This document shows positions 7,649-16,366 of a stretch of DNA of 64,000 nucleotides, piece by piece. A model generated the notes under the pieces. That model ran no database searches, had not been told where the DNA came from, and saw only the letters and a program-made list of their open reading frames with translations. The DNA is from Nocardiopsis sp. CNR-923. Lineage in GTDB: Bacteria > Actinomycetota > Actinomycetes > Streptosporangiales > Streptosporangiaceae. The stretch lies in the NCBI RefSeq assembly GCF_001942255.1, contig NZ_MKKC01000022.1, forward strand, positions 62,001-126,000. The letters are read 5' to 3'. The position numbers and the translations under genes are program-made. Every line of letters starts with the position of its first letter. Within the stretch, counting starts at the first letter, position 1.

Positions 7649-9906
7649 TGCGGCGTCGGGACGGTTTCCCACCGTGCGGCGACAACCATGACGGCGAACC
7701 TTCGGCCCGGTCGCGGGTCCGGTACCCCGCCACGGCCCCCTACGGCCTGGTGCGCCTGGCCGACGCACCGACGCCCGCCGCCGACCTGCACGCGGGGTTG
7801 CGCACCGACGACCTCCTGCGCAGCCACGACCGCACGGTCGAGGGCACCCACTCGGGCTGGATCGAGCTGACCCTGACCACCCTCACGCCCACCTTCGTCG
7901 GACAGACCCTCGACCGGGGCGCGGTCAACGTCTCCACCCGCTTCCCGCACGGTGACGCCCCCCTCCCCGCGATCCCCGGTTCCACCCTGCGCGGCCTCGT
8001 CCGCAACACCGTGCGCCTGCTCACCAGCGGTGAGACCGGTCCGGTCAACACCCCGATGCTGTTCTTCCGCGCCCCCGTGCGGATCGACCCCGACAGCGCC
8101 GACAGCGCGCTGTCCACCCGCGCCCGCCAGGTCATGGCCCACCAGCACGCCCACTACCGCAAACGCCGAGCGGGCCTGCGCACCAGGCAGGGGTTCCTGT
8201 TCCACGCCGCCGACGAGGACCGGTGGTACGTCGTCGAGGTGGCGGCCACCCCGCTGACCGGCGAGGCGGGCCAGGCTCTGCGGGTGTCCTTCGACGTCCT
8301 GCGTGAGAGCCTGCGGACCTGGGACTTCGGGGTCGCGGACTTTCCCGACCCGCCCCGAGCGGGCGGTTACGTCCCCACCGCGCACGACCAGCACGGCCGT
8401 CTCCAGTTCCGCTGGGTGCACGCGGTCCACCTGCCCGGCCAGAAGCGGGTCTGCGCCGTGGCCCCCACCGAACCCGAGGCCCGGGGCTACCTCCGCGCCC
8501 GCGCACCGCACGCACGAGGACGCGGGCGCGGCGGGGTCGTTCCCTGCCTGACCGTCCTGACCGGGGTCGCCGCCGGGGAGCGCCGCAACGCCTACCTCTT
8601 TCCCCGTCCCTTCGACCTGCGCTCCGGGCGCTCTCCGGTCCCCGACGCCATGGTGGAGCTGTTCGAGTCCGCCGAGCAGATCACCGGCTACCAGCGCGTC
8701 GCCTTCCCCGACGCTCTCGGCGTGGACACCGCCGATCCCCGCCGCCCGCCGGTGGCGGGGGCCAGCGGCGGCGGACTGCCCCGAGACGGGCTCGAACCGG
8801 TCTGGTTCGACGTCGACCTGTCCGGCGACGTCGTCTCCTTCGGCCGGTCGGGCGGCTACCGGATCGCCGTCAGCGACGACAACCCCGTCCGCCGGGCCGT
8901 CCCCGCGGCGGTTCTGGGACCCCAGCGCGGCGACCCCGACCGGGCGGGCCGCCCGGTGGACGTGTGCCGCGCGATGTTCGGCGACACCGACACCTTCGCC
9001 GGGCAGGCGGGCGCGTCCAAGGGCCGGGTCTCCTTCGGGCACGCGCTCAGCGCCGACCCCGACCCCGACTACCCCGACGGCGCGGCCCTGCGCGTGCGCC
9101 TGCTCTCCCCGCAACGCGGCTGCTTCGCCAACTACCTCGTGCAGGGGCCCGACGCGGCCGCCGGGGACCGGCCCGACATCGTCACCTGGTCCCACGAGGG
9201 GCGCGTCCGTCTGGGCGGATACAAGACCTACCTGCACAGGCACCGCGCCGATCTGGGCCGGCCGGTGCGGTACGACGCCCGTGCCCAGGAGGAGTTGGGC
9301 GTCACGGTGCTTCCACCGGGGCACCGGGCCGAGCCGGTCCGCGACACCCAACGCGACGTCGTGCCCCTGCGCGACGGCCTCACCTTCCGCTCACGCGTCA
9401 CCTTCACCAACCTCACCGACGGTGAACTGGGTGCGCTCCTGCGCGCGCTGCTCCTGGACAACCCGGTCGACGGCGGGGACCCCGCCGACCCGGCCCACGC
9501 GCACAAGATCGGCATGGGCAAGTCACTGGGCATGGGCAGTGTGCACCTGCGGCCGCGGCTGTACCTGGTCGACCGCGGGGCGCGCGCGGTCTCGCTCGAT
9601 CCGGCCGCCGGGGTCACCCGAGCCAGCGACGCGCGCGTGCAGGGGTTCCTTGACGCGTTCGGTGCCGCGCTGGTCGGCCGCAGGCTGTCCGGCGAACCCC
9701 GCCCCGAGCGTTGGCGCGAGGTCGACCAGGCCGTGGACGTGTGCCTGGCCAGCCGGTGGCGCGACCGGCTTCCGTGGGATCGCACGGCCGTGATGTCACT
9801 GCGTGAGTTCGCCGAGTACCCGGTCCTGCCGCCGCTGACGGTCCGGTTCGCCGACGCGGACCGGGAGCGCGGTCGGCCCCCGACCGCGCCCGCGCACCGC
9901 GGATGA
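7648..9906 (+). CDS. TIGR03986-like RAMP protein
   Basis: Large RAMP protein of 752 residues, last gene of the effector operon. The start ATG overlaps the upstream stop (TGATG) and has a run of G just before it. Family landmarks are APYGLVRLADA near residue 32, HSGWIELTLTTLTPTFVG, then PAIPGSTLRGLVRNTVRLL, the classic P-x-IPGSSLRG-x-R motif. Later come RVSFGHA with an Asp-rich stretch, VRLLSPQRGCFANYLVQG, RVRLGGYKTYLHR, and near the C-terminus HKIGMGKSLGMGSVHL, the H-K-x-G-x-GK-x-x-G-x-GS loop typical of this family. The role is probably crRNA or target RNA contact in the complex. It stops 16 bases from a convergent gene. Confidence 0.72.
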   Translation: MRRRDGFPPCGDNHDGEPSARSRVRYPATAPYGLVRLADAPTPAADLHAGLRTDDLLRSHDRTVEGTHSGWIELTLTTLTPTFVGQTLDRGAVNVSTRFPHGDAPLPAIPGSTLRGLVRNTVRLLTSGETGPVNTPMLFFRAPVRIDPDSADSALSTRARQVMAHQHAHYRKRRAGLRTRQGFLFHAADEDRWYVVEVAATPLTGEAGQALRVSFDVLRESLRTWDFGVADFPDPPRAGGYVPTAHDQHGRLQFRWVHAVHLPGQKRVCAVAPTEPEARGYLRARAPHARGRGRGGVVPCLTVLTGVAAGERRNAYLFPRPFDLRSGRSPVPDAMVELFESAEQITGYQRVAFPDALGVDTADPRRPPVAGASGGGLPRDGLEPVWFDVDLSGDVVSFGRSGGYRIAVSDDNPVRRAVPAAVLGPQRGDPDRAGRPVDVCRAMFGDTDTFAGQAGASKGRVSFGHALSADPDPDYPDGAALRVRLLSPQRGCFANYLVQGPDAAAGDRPDIVTWSHEGRVRLGGYKTYLHRHRADLGRPVRYDARAQEELGVTVLPPGHRAEPVRDTQRDVVPLRDGLTFRSRVTFTNLTDGELGALLRALLLDNPVDGGDPADPAHAHKIGMGKSLGMGSVHLRPRLYLVDRGARAVSLDPAAGVTRASDARVQGFLDAFGAALVGRRLSGEPRPERWREVDQAVDVCLASRWRDRLPWDRTAVMSLREFAEYPVLPPLTVRFADADRERGRPPTAPAHRG

Positions 9907-9922
9907 GCGGGCGGGACCGGTC

Positions 9923-11068
9923 TCACCCCTCGATCGCCTCCGCCAACGCCTCCAGCAGGTCGGCGCGCAGGTCGGGGTCGTCCTGGGTTCCGTGCCAGCG
10001 CTCGGGCACGCCTGAGCCCTCCTCCAACAGGCGGCGCAGCAGACCGTCCAGGGCGCCCTGCGGATCGGCGTCGAAGCGCGCGCGGTCGGCCTGGGCGCGG
10101 TGGGCCAGTTCCCGGCCGGTGGCCCGCAGCCACGCCCGCTCCGCCGGTGCGAGCACCTCGCGGCGGTCGCTGGTGTCCTCCTCGACGGCGGGGGAGCCGG
10201 GCACCGGGGCGTAGGGGGCGCTGCGCGCTCGGCCGCGGGCCTGCTGAACGAGGCGAAAGTGCGCGGGCATGTCGACCGCCATGCGCCCCAGCACACCGGT
10301 CAGGCGGCGCGCGACGTCCTCCCCGCTCACCCCCGGCAGGACCTCGCGCAGGTGCAGCCGACGCCGCTGGTCGGGGGTGCGGCCCTGGTCGGCGTCGCGT
10401 CCGGCGGCCAGTTCGGCGAGCTTGCGCAGCAGGTAGTCGCCGGTCGCGGTGGAGACCATCGGCGGCTCCTTGGCCTCGGTGACCGAGCGCCCGTGCAGGT
10501 CCGAGACGGGAACGGCGCTGCCGTCCTCGGTGAAGGAGACGGTCTCGCCCGGGTGGATGTCCTCGGGCAGGTCGGCGGCCGGGTTGCCCCACCCCGCGGT
10601 CAGCACCAGCAGGGCCAGCGCTTCCTGGTCGACCACGTCGGCGGCCACCGCGGCGACGTCGCGCCGCTGGGCCCAGCGGCGAGGGCGTTCGGAGAAGGCA
10701 CACCGGGTCCGTCCGCCCGCCATCGGCTGGGGGTACACGCGGCGCAGGTTCTTGTACGACCGGTCGCGGCGCACGTCGTCCAGTGCGTCGCGCAGCCGGT
10801 GGGCGGCGGTGCGGTCGACGCCGGACGCCGTGGGCGCGGCTCGTGCCATACGCACGGCGAGGACGCTGCTGGGGTCGCCGCCGTGGACCGGGCACGGGCA
10901 GTGCTCGGCGCACAGGTCGACGTAGTCGCAGAACTGCTGGGAGTGACCCGTGCAGCCCTGGGCGGTTCCGTCCGCGGAGCAGGGCCCGCACCCCAGCACA
11001 CGGGTGAACGCGCGCAGGAAGGCAGCGGAGCCGAACAGCTCCCAGGCGGAGCAGTGGTGCGTGCTCAC
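9923..11068 (-). CDS. Cys-rich protein of unknown function, convergent with the type III operon
   Basis: Protein of 381 residues that I do not recognise. I chose GTG 11068 because GGAGAAG lies 5 bases upstream and because the longer frame would start inside the promoter's -10 box. The first 60 residues hold eight cysteines (C6, C27, C30, C38, C46, C52, C56, C58, counted from this start) with CxxC and CxC spacing and several His, suggesting bound zinc or an Fe-S cluster. The middle has a basic segment RRDRSYKNLRRVYP, and the rest is helical and charged without membrane spans. It faces the RAMP operon with a 16-base gap. Its own consensus promoter and location between the effector genes and the CARF nuclease suggest an accessory or regulatory part of the locus. 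Confidence 0.6.
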   Translation of the reverse strand: MSTHHCSAWELFGSAAFLRAFTRVLGCGPCSADGTAQGCTGHSQQFCDYVDLCAEHCPCPVHGGDPSSVLAVRMARAAPTASGVDRTAAHRLRDALDDVRRDRSYKNLRRVYPQPMAGGRTRCAFSERPRRWAQRRDVAAVAADVVDQEALALLVLTAGWGNPAADLPEDIHPGETVSFTEDGSAVPVSDLHGRSVTEAKEPPMVSTATGDYLLRKLAELAAGRDADQGRTPDQRRRLHLREVLPGVSGEDVARRLTGVLGRMAVDMPAHFRLVQQARGRARSAPYAPVPGSPAVEEDTSDRREVLAPAERAWLRATGRELAHRAQADRARFDADPQGALDGLLRRLLEEGSGVPERWHGTQDDPDLRADLLEALAEAIEG

Positions 11069-11186
11069 GAACTCTTCTCCCCGGGGGTCCGGGGCCGGGT
11101 CGCTCTCCCAGCCCTCCGGGAAAGCGTGTGTGGGAGTCGGTGAGACCTTGGCCGGACACCCCCGCGTGAACGGGAGGTCCGCCCCC

Positions 11187-11216
11187 AAAGTAGGGCGGTT
11201 CCAAACGGACTGTCAA
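11187..11216 (-). promoter_or_regulatory. Sigma-70-type promoter for the Cys-rich gene
   Basis: On the minus strand TTGACA (11211-11216) is separated by 18 bases from TACTTT (11187-11192). A perfect -35 hexamer is rare in this GC-rich sequence, so the match is notable. Transcription would begin near 11180 and leave a leader of about 110 bases before the GTG at 11068. Confidence 0.6.
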
Positions 11217-11431
11217 TGTCCGGACGGGGTCCCGAACCCGTATTCGTGTCGCCGAGAGCAACAAAACGGACACGCGTCACACCAGCCTCGCGATCGGGTC
11301 GCTGGGAGTGTCCCAGCAGGGCGCGCGGCTGTGTCCGAGAGACTTGCGATGACGGCCCCGGCCGGGGCCGCCGCGGCCCGCCGCGCCCCCCGCGCGGGCC
11401 GTCGCGGAGCGAGAGGAACGGAGGTCGCCGG

Positions 11432-11803
11432 ATGGCGGTGGTCAATCTGACGCCGCATGTGGTGACAGTCGTCGACGAGCGTTCACACGTGATCGAGAGC
11501 TGGCCCCGGGCGACCCACCCGGTCCGCGTGGAGGCGGTCCGCGTACCGGTGCCGGAGGCCGACGGCGTGCCCGCCGGGGTGCCGCTGGTGGCCGAGCGGC
11601 GGACGCGCGCGGACCTGCCCGAACCGCAGGCGGGGGTGTGGTTCATCGTCTCCTCCGTCGTCGGCTCGGCCCACCCCGAGCGCCACGACCTGCTCGTTCC
11701 CTCCGACCTGGTCCGGGACGGGCGCGGAGTGGTCACCGCCTGCCGGTCGTTCGTCATCAGCGGCAGGACCGTGCCCGCACGGCCGGAGCCGGTGGGCGGG
11801 TGA
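11432..11803 (+). CDS. Small phage-type protein (NLTPH family), function unknown
   Basis: Protein of 123 residues. ATG 11432 follows GGAGG with normal spacing. The layout VVNLTPHVVTVVD at the N-terminus, a middle VPLVAE, then WFIVSSVVGSAHPERHDLL and VPSDLVRDGRGVVTACRSF is one I associate with short proteins common in phage genomes, whose typical form ends D-L-x-x-P-x-x-V-R-D-x-x-G-x-x-x-G-C. No enzyme motif is visible and no function can be assigned. It stands alone between the Cys-rich gene (divergent) and the CARF nuclease (same strand, 159 bases downstream), so it may share their transcription. Confidence 0.5.
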   Translation: MAVVNLTPHVVTVVDERSHVIESWPRATHPVRVEAVRVPVPEADGVPAGVPLVAERRTRADLPEPQAGVWFIVSSVVGSAHPERHDLLVPSDLVRDGRGVVTACRSFVISGRTVPARPEPVGG

Positions 11804-11962
11804 GCGCGCCGGGCCCGGCCGTGCCCGTCCGGAACGGGTCCCAAAGAGTCACACCATCACCATGCGCACCACATCGGTGGCGTACGGTCGTCGGGCCCTG
11901 GAGAAGGCAACGGGCCTGAACTAGCCTTGTGGCCCCCGGGCCGCCCGTCGGAGAAGGACGCC

Positions 11963-14139
11963 GTGGACACTCCCCGCACCGCCGTCGTCCTCGTGGGCCG
12001 CAACCCCACCCCGGCCCTGCTCTCCTCGCTCACCCTGCCCGCCGACCACGTCGCCCTGCTGTGCAGCGACGGGACCCGGCCCATCGCCCGACGCGTCGCC
12101 GCCGCCGTCGAACGGATCGCCGCCCCCGCCTCCGTCCGCTCCCTGAGCGTGGGCCCCGACCCGCACGACTTCGCCGCCGTTTCCCACACCCTCGACGCCT
12201 TCCACCGCGACCACGGCGGGCGGCCCTGGTTCCTCGACTACACCGGGGGAACCAAGGTCATGAGTGTCGCGGCCGCTCTCCTGCACCATGACACCCTGCC
12301 CGCCGACCGCCACCCCCACGCCGGTCGGTGGCGCCACTACCTCGACGCCAGCGGTGACACCCTGCGCACCGCCGATCCCGCCCACCCCGGACTGCCCCTG
12401 GCCACCACCGGCGTTGACCTGTGCACCCTGGCCGGGGTCCACGGCGCCCGGTGGCTCGACGACCGCGACCCCGAACCCGTTCGCCTCGTCGCCCAAGGCG
12501 GCACACAGGCGCTCCTGGCCCGATTTCCTGACATGTCACCCTCCGTCAGGCGCGGTGTGGTCGCCGAAGCGCGAGTCCTGTCCCACCTGAGGCGACTCCT
12601 GCGCAGCCAGTCCGACACCGAGGTCCTGGGCCCGCGGCAGGTCGCCGACCCCCTGCACCCGACCGGCTCCGTCGCCGACTTCGACGCCGTGGTCCGCCAC
12701 CGCCACCGGGTCCTGTGCGTGGAGGCCAAGACCCGGCCCGCCGACGTCGTGGCGCGCGCCGGGTGGACCGTGGCCAAGGCCCGCCGCGTCTTCGGCGGCG
12801 CCGCCCAGGTCCTGTTCGTCTACACCGGTCCCGTCGTGCCGGGTCTGCGGGAGGCGATCACCGTCTACAATCCGGCGCTGTCCGCCCGGCTCGTGCACGT
12901 GTGGAACCTGGGCGACCTGCTGGAGCGGGTCACCTCCTTCGACGACCTGCGCAGGGCCTTCTTCCCCGCACCACGCGTCCGCCCGCCCCGGCCTTCCGGC
13001 GACCCGACGCGCCCGGTCGCGCCGGCCCAGCCGAACTCCGCCTCGGTCCCCGCCGCCCACCCGGGCCCCGGGGACCGGCCGGTCCTGGTCACCGCCCTGG
13101 GCGGGAGCCGCCTGGGCACCCTGACCGCCGTGCACGCCCACCGGCCCGGCCGCGCCCTGGTGCTGCCCTCGCGGCAGAGCCTGCGCGACAACGTGCGCGC
13201 GGCGGCGGCCCGCGCCCTGTACGCGGCCGAACACCCCGGGTCCGCTCCCGTCGACGCCGACCGCCTGAGGGAGTCGGGGTACCGCGACCGTGTACGCCTC
13301 ACCCCCGACCCGGTCGAGGGGGCCGACGCGACGCGGTCGCCGCGGTCGCCCACGACTGGATCGTGCGCGAGACCGCTCCCGGGGAGGCCCCGGACACCCC
13401 ACCGCCCCCGGTGATCGCCGACATCACCACCGGTACCAAGGCGATGAGCCTCGGCCTGGCCCTGGCCGCCCTGCGTTCCGGAGCCTGCGTCACCTACCAG
13501 TTGCCGCACGAGCGCGCGGTCGTCTGCCGCGACCACGGCGTGCTGCCGCTCAAGGGGCGCGCCGCCGTGGACTGGTCACTGGTCCTGTCCGGGTACGCAC
13601 CGCTCGACGAGCCGCTCGCCGGGCGTCTGTGCCGCGCCGCCCGGACCCAGGTCGACGCGGCCCTCGTCGACGCCGCGCGCACCGCGCTCGCCCGTGCCGC
13701 CAGCGGCCCGGTCGTGGTGTGGATGGACGTCACGCTCACCGATCCGGAGGGGTGTCTGACCGCGCAGGAGCGGCCCAGCCTCGTGCTCACGTTCGACGAC
13801 CGGGCGGTCGGCCTGGCCGCACCGGCCTGGCGCAGGCGGCGTGCCCGGGACGCCCGCACGCACCACGTCACGCCGGGGGCGTGGGCGCAGAGCGCCTTCT
13901 CCGCCACCCTCCACCTCCAGCTGCGCTGCGACGTGGCGGGAGCGGTCGTGGCCCTGACCCGGCCGGGGCGCGACGTCGGCCGGGCACGCGAACTCGTCGA
14001 CTGGATCGCGCACACAGCCCCCGGCGACCGTGCGCCGACCGACCGCCTGTCCTTCGGGGAACCGCTGCGTCCCATGGTGGTGACCGCGTCGCCAGACGCG
14101 CTCCCCGCCCTCCTCGACGCCGACGTCAGCCGTCTGTGA
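11963..14139 (+). CDS. Two-CARF nuclease, Can1/Card1-like, frameshifted
   Basis: Predicted ancillary effector switched on by cyclic oligoadenylate. GTG 11963 follows GGAGAAGG. First CARF domain: VVLVGRNPTPALL then LDYTGGTKVMSVAAALL (about residues 93-109). Next a PD-(D/E)XK nuclease fold with SVADFDAVV and LCVEAKT, the Asp and E-x-K catalytic set. From about residue 370 a second CARF begins (RPVLVTALGGSRLGTLTAV), but the frame breaks near 13325-13340. The other frame continues AVAAVAHDWI and IADITTGTKAMSLGLALAAL, a second TGTK motif. One added base gives 725 residues: CARF-nuclease-CARF plus a C-terminal domain in which I see no E-x-K. Can1 has the same order of parts. Separate expression of the second half is possible but less likely. 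Confidence 0.68.
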
Positions 14140-14480
14140 GCCGCCCGAGCCCTGGGTCCGGCGTCACCGAGTCCACGCGGATTCGGCGCAACCGGAACGG
14201 GGACCGGTCCGACCCATCACGCGTGCGCCGAACCATCTCGGCGGCGCGCCATGGAACAGAGCACCGCGTCGAGTGCGACGCGTGGACAGATGGACAGAAC
14301 GCAGACGCGGGTGCGGTGGGGAGTCCCGGACTTGGGGGCCGCAACGGCGATGGCGGTGACCTCCCTGGTCTCGGGGCGCGTCCCGGCGGCGGGCGAACCC
14401 GAGGCGGCGGACGCCGCGGACCTCGGTGTCCCCCGACCGGCGCGGTCAGGGCCCACCCGCGGTCTTGGGCGCGGTCGGCG
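14140..14480. other. Intergenic, no gene recognised
   Basis: About 340 bases between the CARF gene and the convergent nitroreductase gene. A 94-codon frame opens at 14251, but its product is Ala/Arg/Gly-rich and lacks family features, so it is not called. No strong hairpin or repeat stands out. Confidence 0.4.
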
Positions 14481-14933
14481 TCACCGTCGGGTGAGGCGGA
14501 GCACCGGGTACACGCGGGCGGACTTGCGCTGGTAACTCTCGATGCGGGGCTGGGCGGCGGCGACGCGCCGCCAGGCCCGCTCACGCTCGGTTCCGTCGAG
14601 CATGTGCGGCGTCACCGGGACGACCTCGCGGCCAGGCAGTTCGATCGCCGCCCGCTCGGGGCGTCCGAGTAGGTTGAGGTGCCAGTCGGGATGCCTGTTC
14701 GCGCCACCGGACGCGACGACCAGCCAGGAGTCCTCGCCGTCGGGGAACCACGCCACGGGTGTCTCCCGCCGCTGGCCGCTGAGTCGGCCCACCGTGTGCA
14801 GGATCAGAACCTCCATGCCCATGAACGTCCCGCGCCCGCTCCGGATCTTTCGGATGACGCGCGCGTTCATGCGGTGCTGCATCCAGCGCGAGAACGCTCC
14901 GTGCCCGCCACGGTCCCGGGTCTCCGCCCCCAT
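14481..14933 (-). CDS. Deazaflavin (F420)-dependent nitroreductase family protein
   Basis: Protein of 150 residues with the split-barrel fold of the Ddn/FDOR family, which uses reduced F420 to reduce quinones, nitro compounds and similar substrates. Diagnostic segments are HTVGRLSGQRRETPVAWF, then WLVVASGGANRHPDWHLNLL, which form the cofactor site, and PHMLDGTERERAW in the C-terminal half. The length is normal for the family. ATG 14933 has GAGG about 11 bases upstream. It is monocistronic by appearance. The physiological substrate cannot be told from sequence. Confidence 0.82.
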   Translation of the reverse strand: MGAETRDRGGHGAFSRWMQHRMNARVIRKIRSGRGTFMGMEVLILHTVGRLSGQRRETPVAWFPDGEDSWLVVASGGANRHPDWHLNLLGRPERAAIELPGREVVPVTPHMLDGTERERAWRRVAAAQPRIESYQRKSARVYPVLRLTRR

Positions 14934-15061
14934 GCCATCGACTGCCTCCGCTCAGTGACGATGATGTCGTTCTCGGTCACACTAAGTGAGTGTGGGTCGT
15001 GGGGGCTTCTTGATTCCTGATCGATGGTGGAGGGCGTGTCCGCGGCGGTCGCGCCCCGCCG

Positions 15062-15628
15062 TCAGGCGGCCGTGCCCAGGAGCGTCGCGGCGACGCGCCG
15101 GGCGACGGACGTCGCGCCCGTGGTTCGGTCCAGATGGGCGGCGGTCATGGACCCGTCCACGAGTTGGACCAGCGCGGGCACCAGGTACTCCTTGTCCGCC
15201 CGTGGGTCGAGGAGCCGGTCGAACAGCGAGTGGAGCCAGTCGCGCCAGTCGCGCACGGCCGAGCGGATGCCCTCGTGGGTCGGGTACTCCGCGGCCGCGT
15301 TGGTGAACGGGCAACCGCGCCAGTCGGCCGCACACATCTCCCCGTCGAGGGCGTCGTACACCGCCAGCACCCGCTCGCGGCGCCCGGCGGTCCGCGGGCC
15401 GACCGTTCCCTCGACGTGCTCGGCGATCGCCGCGTGCCGTCGGCGCAGGTACGCCTCGACCAGGTCCTCCTTCGTGCGGAAGTGCACGTACATCGTGGAC
15501 TTGGCGACTCGGCTCTCGGCGATGATCCGGTCGATGCCGACCGCGTGGATCCCCTCGCCGTAGAAGAGCCGGTCAGCGGTCTCCAGCAGCCGCTCGCGCA
15601 CGGGGGTCCGTTGGTTCGTGGTGGTCAT
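15062..15628 (-). CDS. TetR-family repressor
   Basis: Protein of 188 residues. The N-terminal helix-turn-helix reads RLLETADRLFYGEGIHAVG and IIAESRVAKSTMYVHFRTKE, a standard TetR DNA-binding domain. The C-terminal ligand and dimer domain has CAADWRGCPFTNAAAEYP, seen in the subgroup often beside AhpD-like or oxidoreductase genes. I place the start at ATG 15628; an in-frame upstream codon exists but would put the start inside the operator region. It is divergent from the AhpD-like gene, with operator-like palindromes between them, so it probably represses that gene and itself. Confidence 0.85.
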   Translation of the reverse strand: MTTTNQRTPVRERLLETADRLFYGEGIHAVGIDRIIAESRVAKSTMYVHFRTKEDLVEAYLRRRHAAIAEHVEGTVGPRTAGRRERVLAVYDALDGEMCAADWRGCPFTNAAAEYPTHEGIRSAVRDWRDWLHSLFDRLLDPRADKEYLVPALVQLVDGSMTAAHLDRTTGATSVARRVAATLLGTAA

Positions 15629-15646
15629 GCCCGCCAGTATCGAACG

Positions 15647-15717
15647 AACAGATCTGTTTGACAAGTGGCGTGTCGGGGGTTAGATTCGCCTTCAGTTCGT
15701 ACGTACTGGTCTGTTCG
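15647..15717 (+). promoter_or_regulatory. Promoter of the AhpD-like gene with TetR-type operators
   Basis: TTGACA (15658-15663), 17 bases, TAGATT (15681-15686) form a near-consensus promoter reading right. A perfect 12-bp palindrome AACAGATCTGTT (15647-15658) abuts the -35 box, and a related half site GGTCTGTTCG lies at 15708-15717 downstream of the likely start of transcription. The shared core is CGAACAGA or its complement TCTGTTCG. This layout fits repression by the divergent TetR protein. Confidence 0.6.
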
Positions 15718-15738
15718 ATTTGGAGAAGGAGTCTCCCC

Positions 15739-16290
15739 ATGTCCCGAGTCACCCTGATCGAGCCCGCCTCCGCCACCCCCGCCGCGGCCGAACAACTGGA
15801 CGCGGTGAGGAAGGCCCTCGGCGCCGTGCCGAACCTGGCCAAGGCCCTCGCCAACAGTCCGAGCGCGCTCAAGGGCTACCTCGGCCTCAACGGCGCCCTG
15901 GGCGCAGGTCAGCTGTCGGCCGCCGACCGTGAGCGCGTCTCCCTGGCCGTCGCCGAGGTCAACGACTGCGACTACTGCCTGTCCGCGCACACCTACATCG
16001 CCGCCGAGGTGGCCAAGGTGGGTGAGGACGAGATCGTCGCCGCGCGTCGCGGCACCAGCGCCGACCCGCGGTCCGCCGCCGTCGTCGAACTGGCGGTGAA
16101 GGTCACCGAGACCCGCGGATCCCTGGCGGACGAGGACCTGGCCAGGGCCCGCGAGGCCGGTCTCAGCGACGCCGAGATCGTCGAGGTCATCGCGGGCGTC
16201 GCGCTCAACGTGCTGACGAACTACGTGAACAAGGCCCTGGACGTCGACATCGAGTGGCCCGCGGTCAAGCCCCTCGCCGAGCTCGCGTAG
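15739..16290 (+). CDS. AhpD-like carboxymuconolactone decarboxylase family protein
   Basis: Protein of 183 residues, predicted peroxidase or thiol-disulfide protein of the alkylhydroperoxidase D fold. The key motif is NDCDYCLSAHTYIA: the CxxC pair and following His match the AhpD catalytic site. ATG 15739 has GGAGAAGGAGT upstream. Divergence from the TetR gene and the shared control region suggest induction by the regulator's ligand, perhaps an electrophile or oxidant. It is followed by a long hairpin. Confidence 0.85.
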   Translation: MSRVTLIEPASATPAAAEQLDAVRKALGAVPNLAKALANSPSALKGYLGLNGALGAGQLSAADRERVSLAVAEVNDCDYCLSAHTYIAAEVAKVGEDEIVAARRGTSADPRSAAVVELAVKVTETRGSLADEDLARAREAGLSDAEIVEVIAGVALNVLTNYVNKALDVDIEWPAVKPLAELA

Positions 16291-16310
16291 CTGACACGGT
16301 CGTCCGCCGG

Positions 16311-16360
16311 ACACGAACGCGCTCCCGGACCGGGATCATGGTCCGGGGGCCCGTTCGTGT
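16311..16360. terminator. Bidirectional hairpin terminator
   Basis: Nested inverted repeat: ACACGAACG (16311-16319) with CGTTCGTGT (16352-16360), and CCCGGACC (16324-16331) with GGTCCGGG (16340-16347). It sits between the AhpD-like stop at 16290 and the convergent DUF397 stop at 16367, so it can serve both. Confidence 0.6.
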
Positions 16361-16366
16361 GCGGTC

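Noticed and set aside
6919-9351. Minus-strand open frame of 810 codons opposite the Csx19-like and TIGR03986-like genes
   Set aside because: No family features and the plus-strand genes have clear motifs; it is a shadow.
14251-14535. 94-codon frame after the CARF gene
   Set aside because: Low-complexity product, no ribosome site and no family resemblance.
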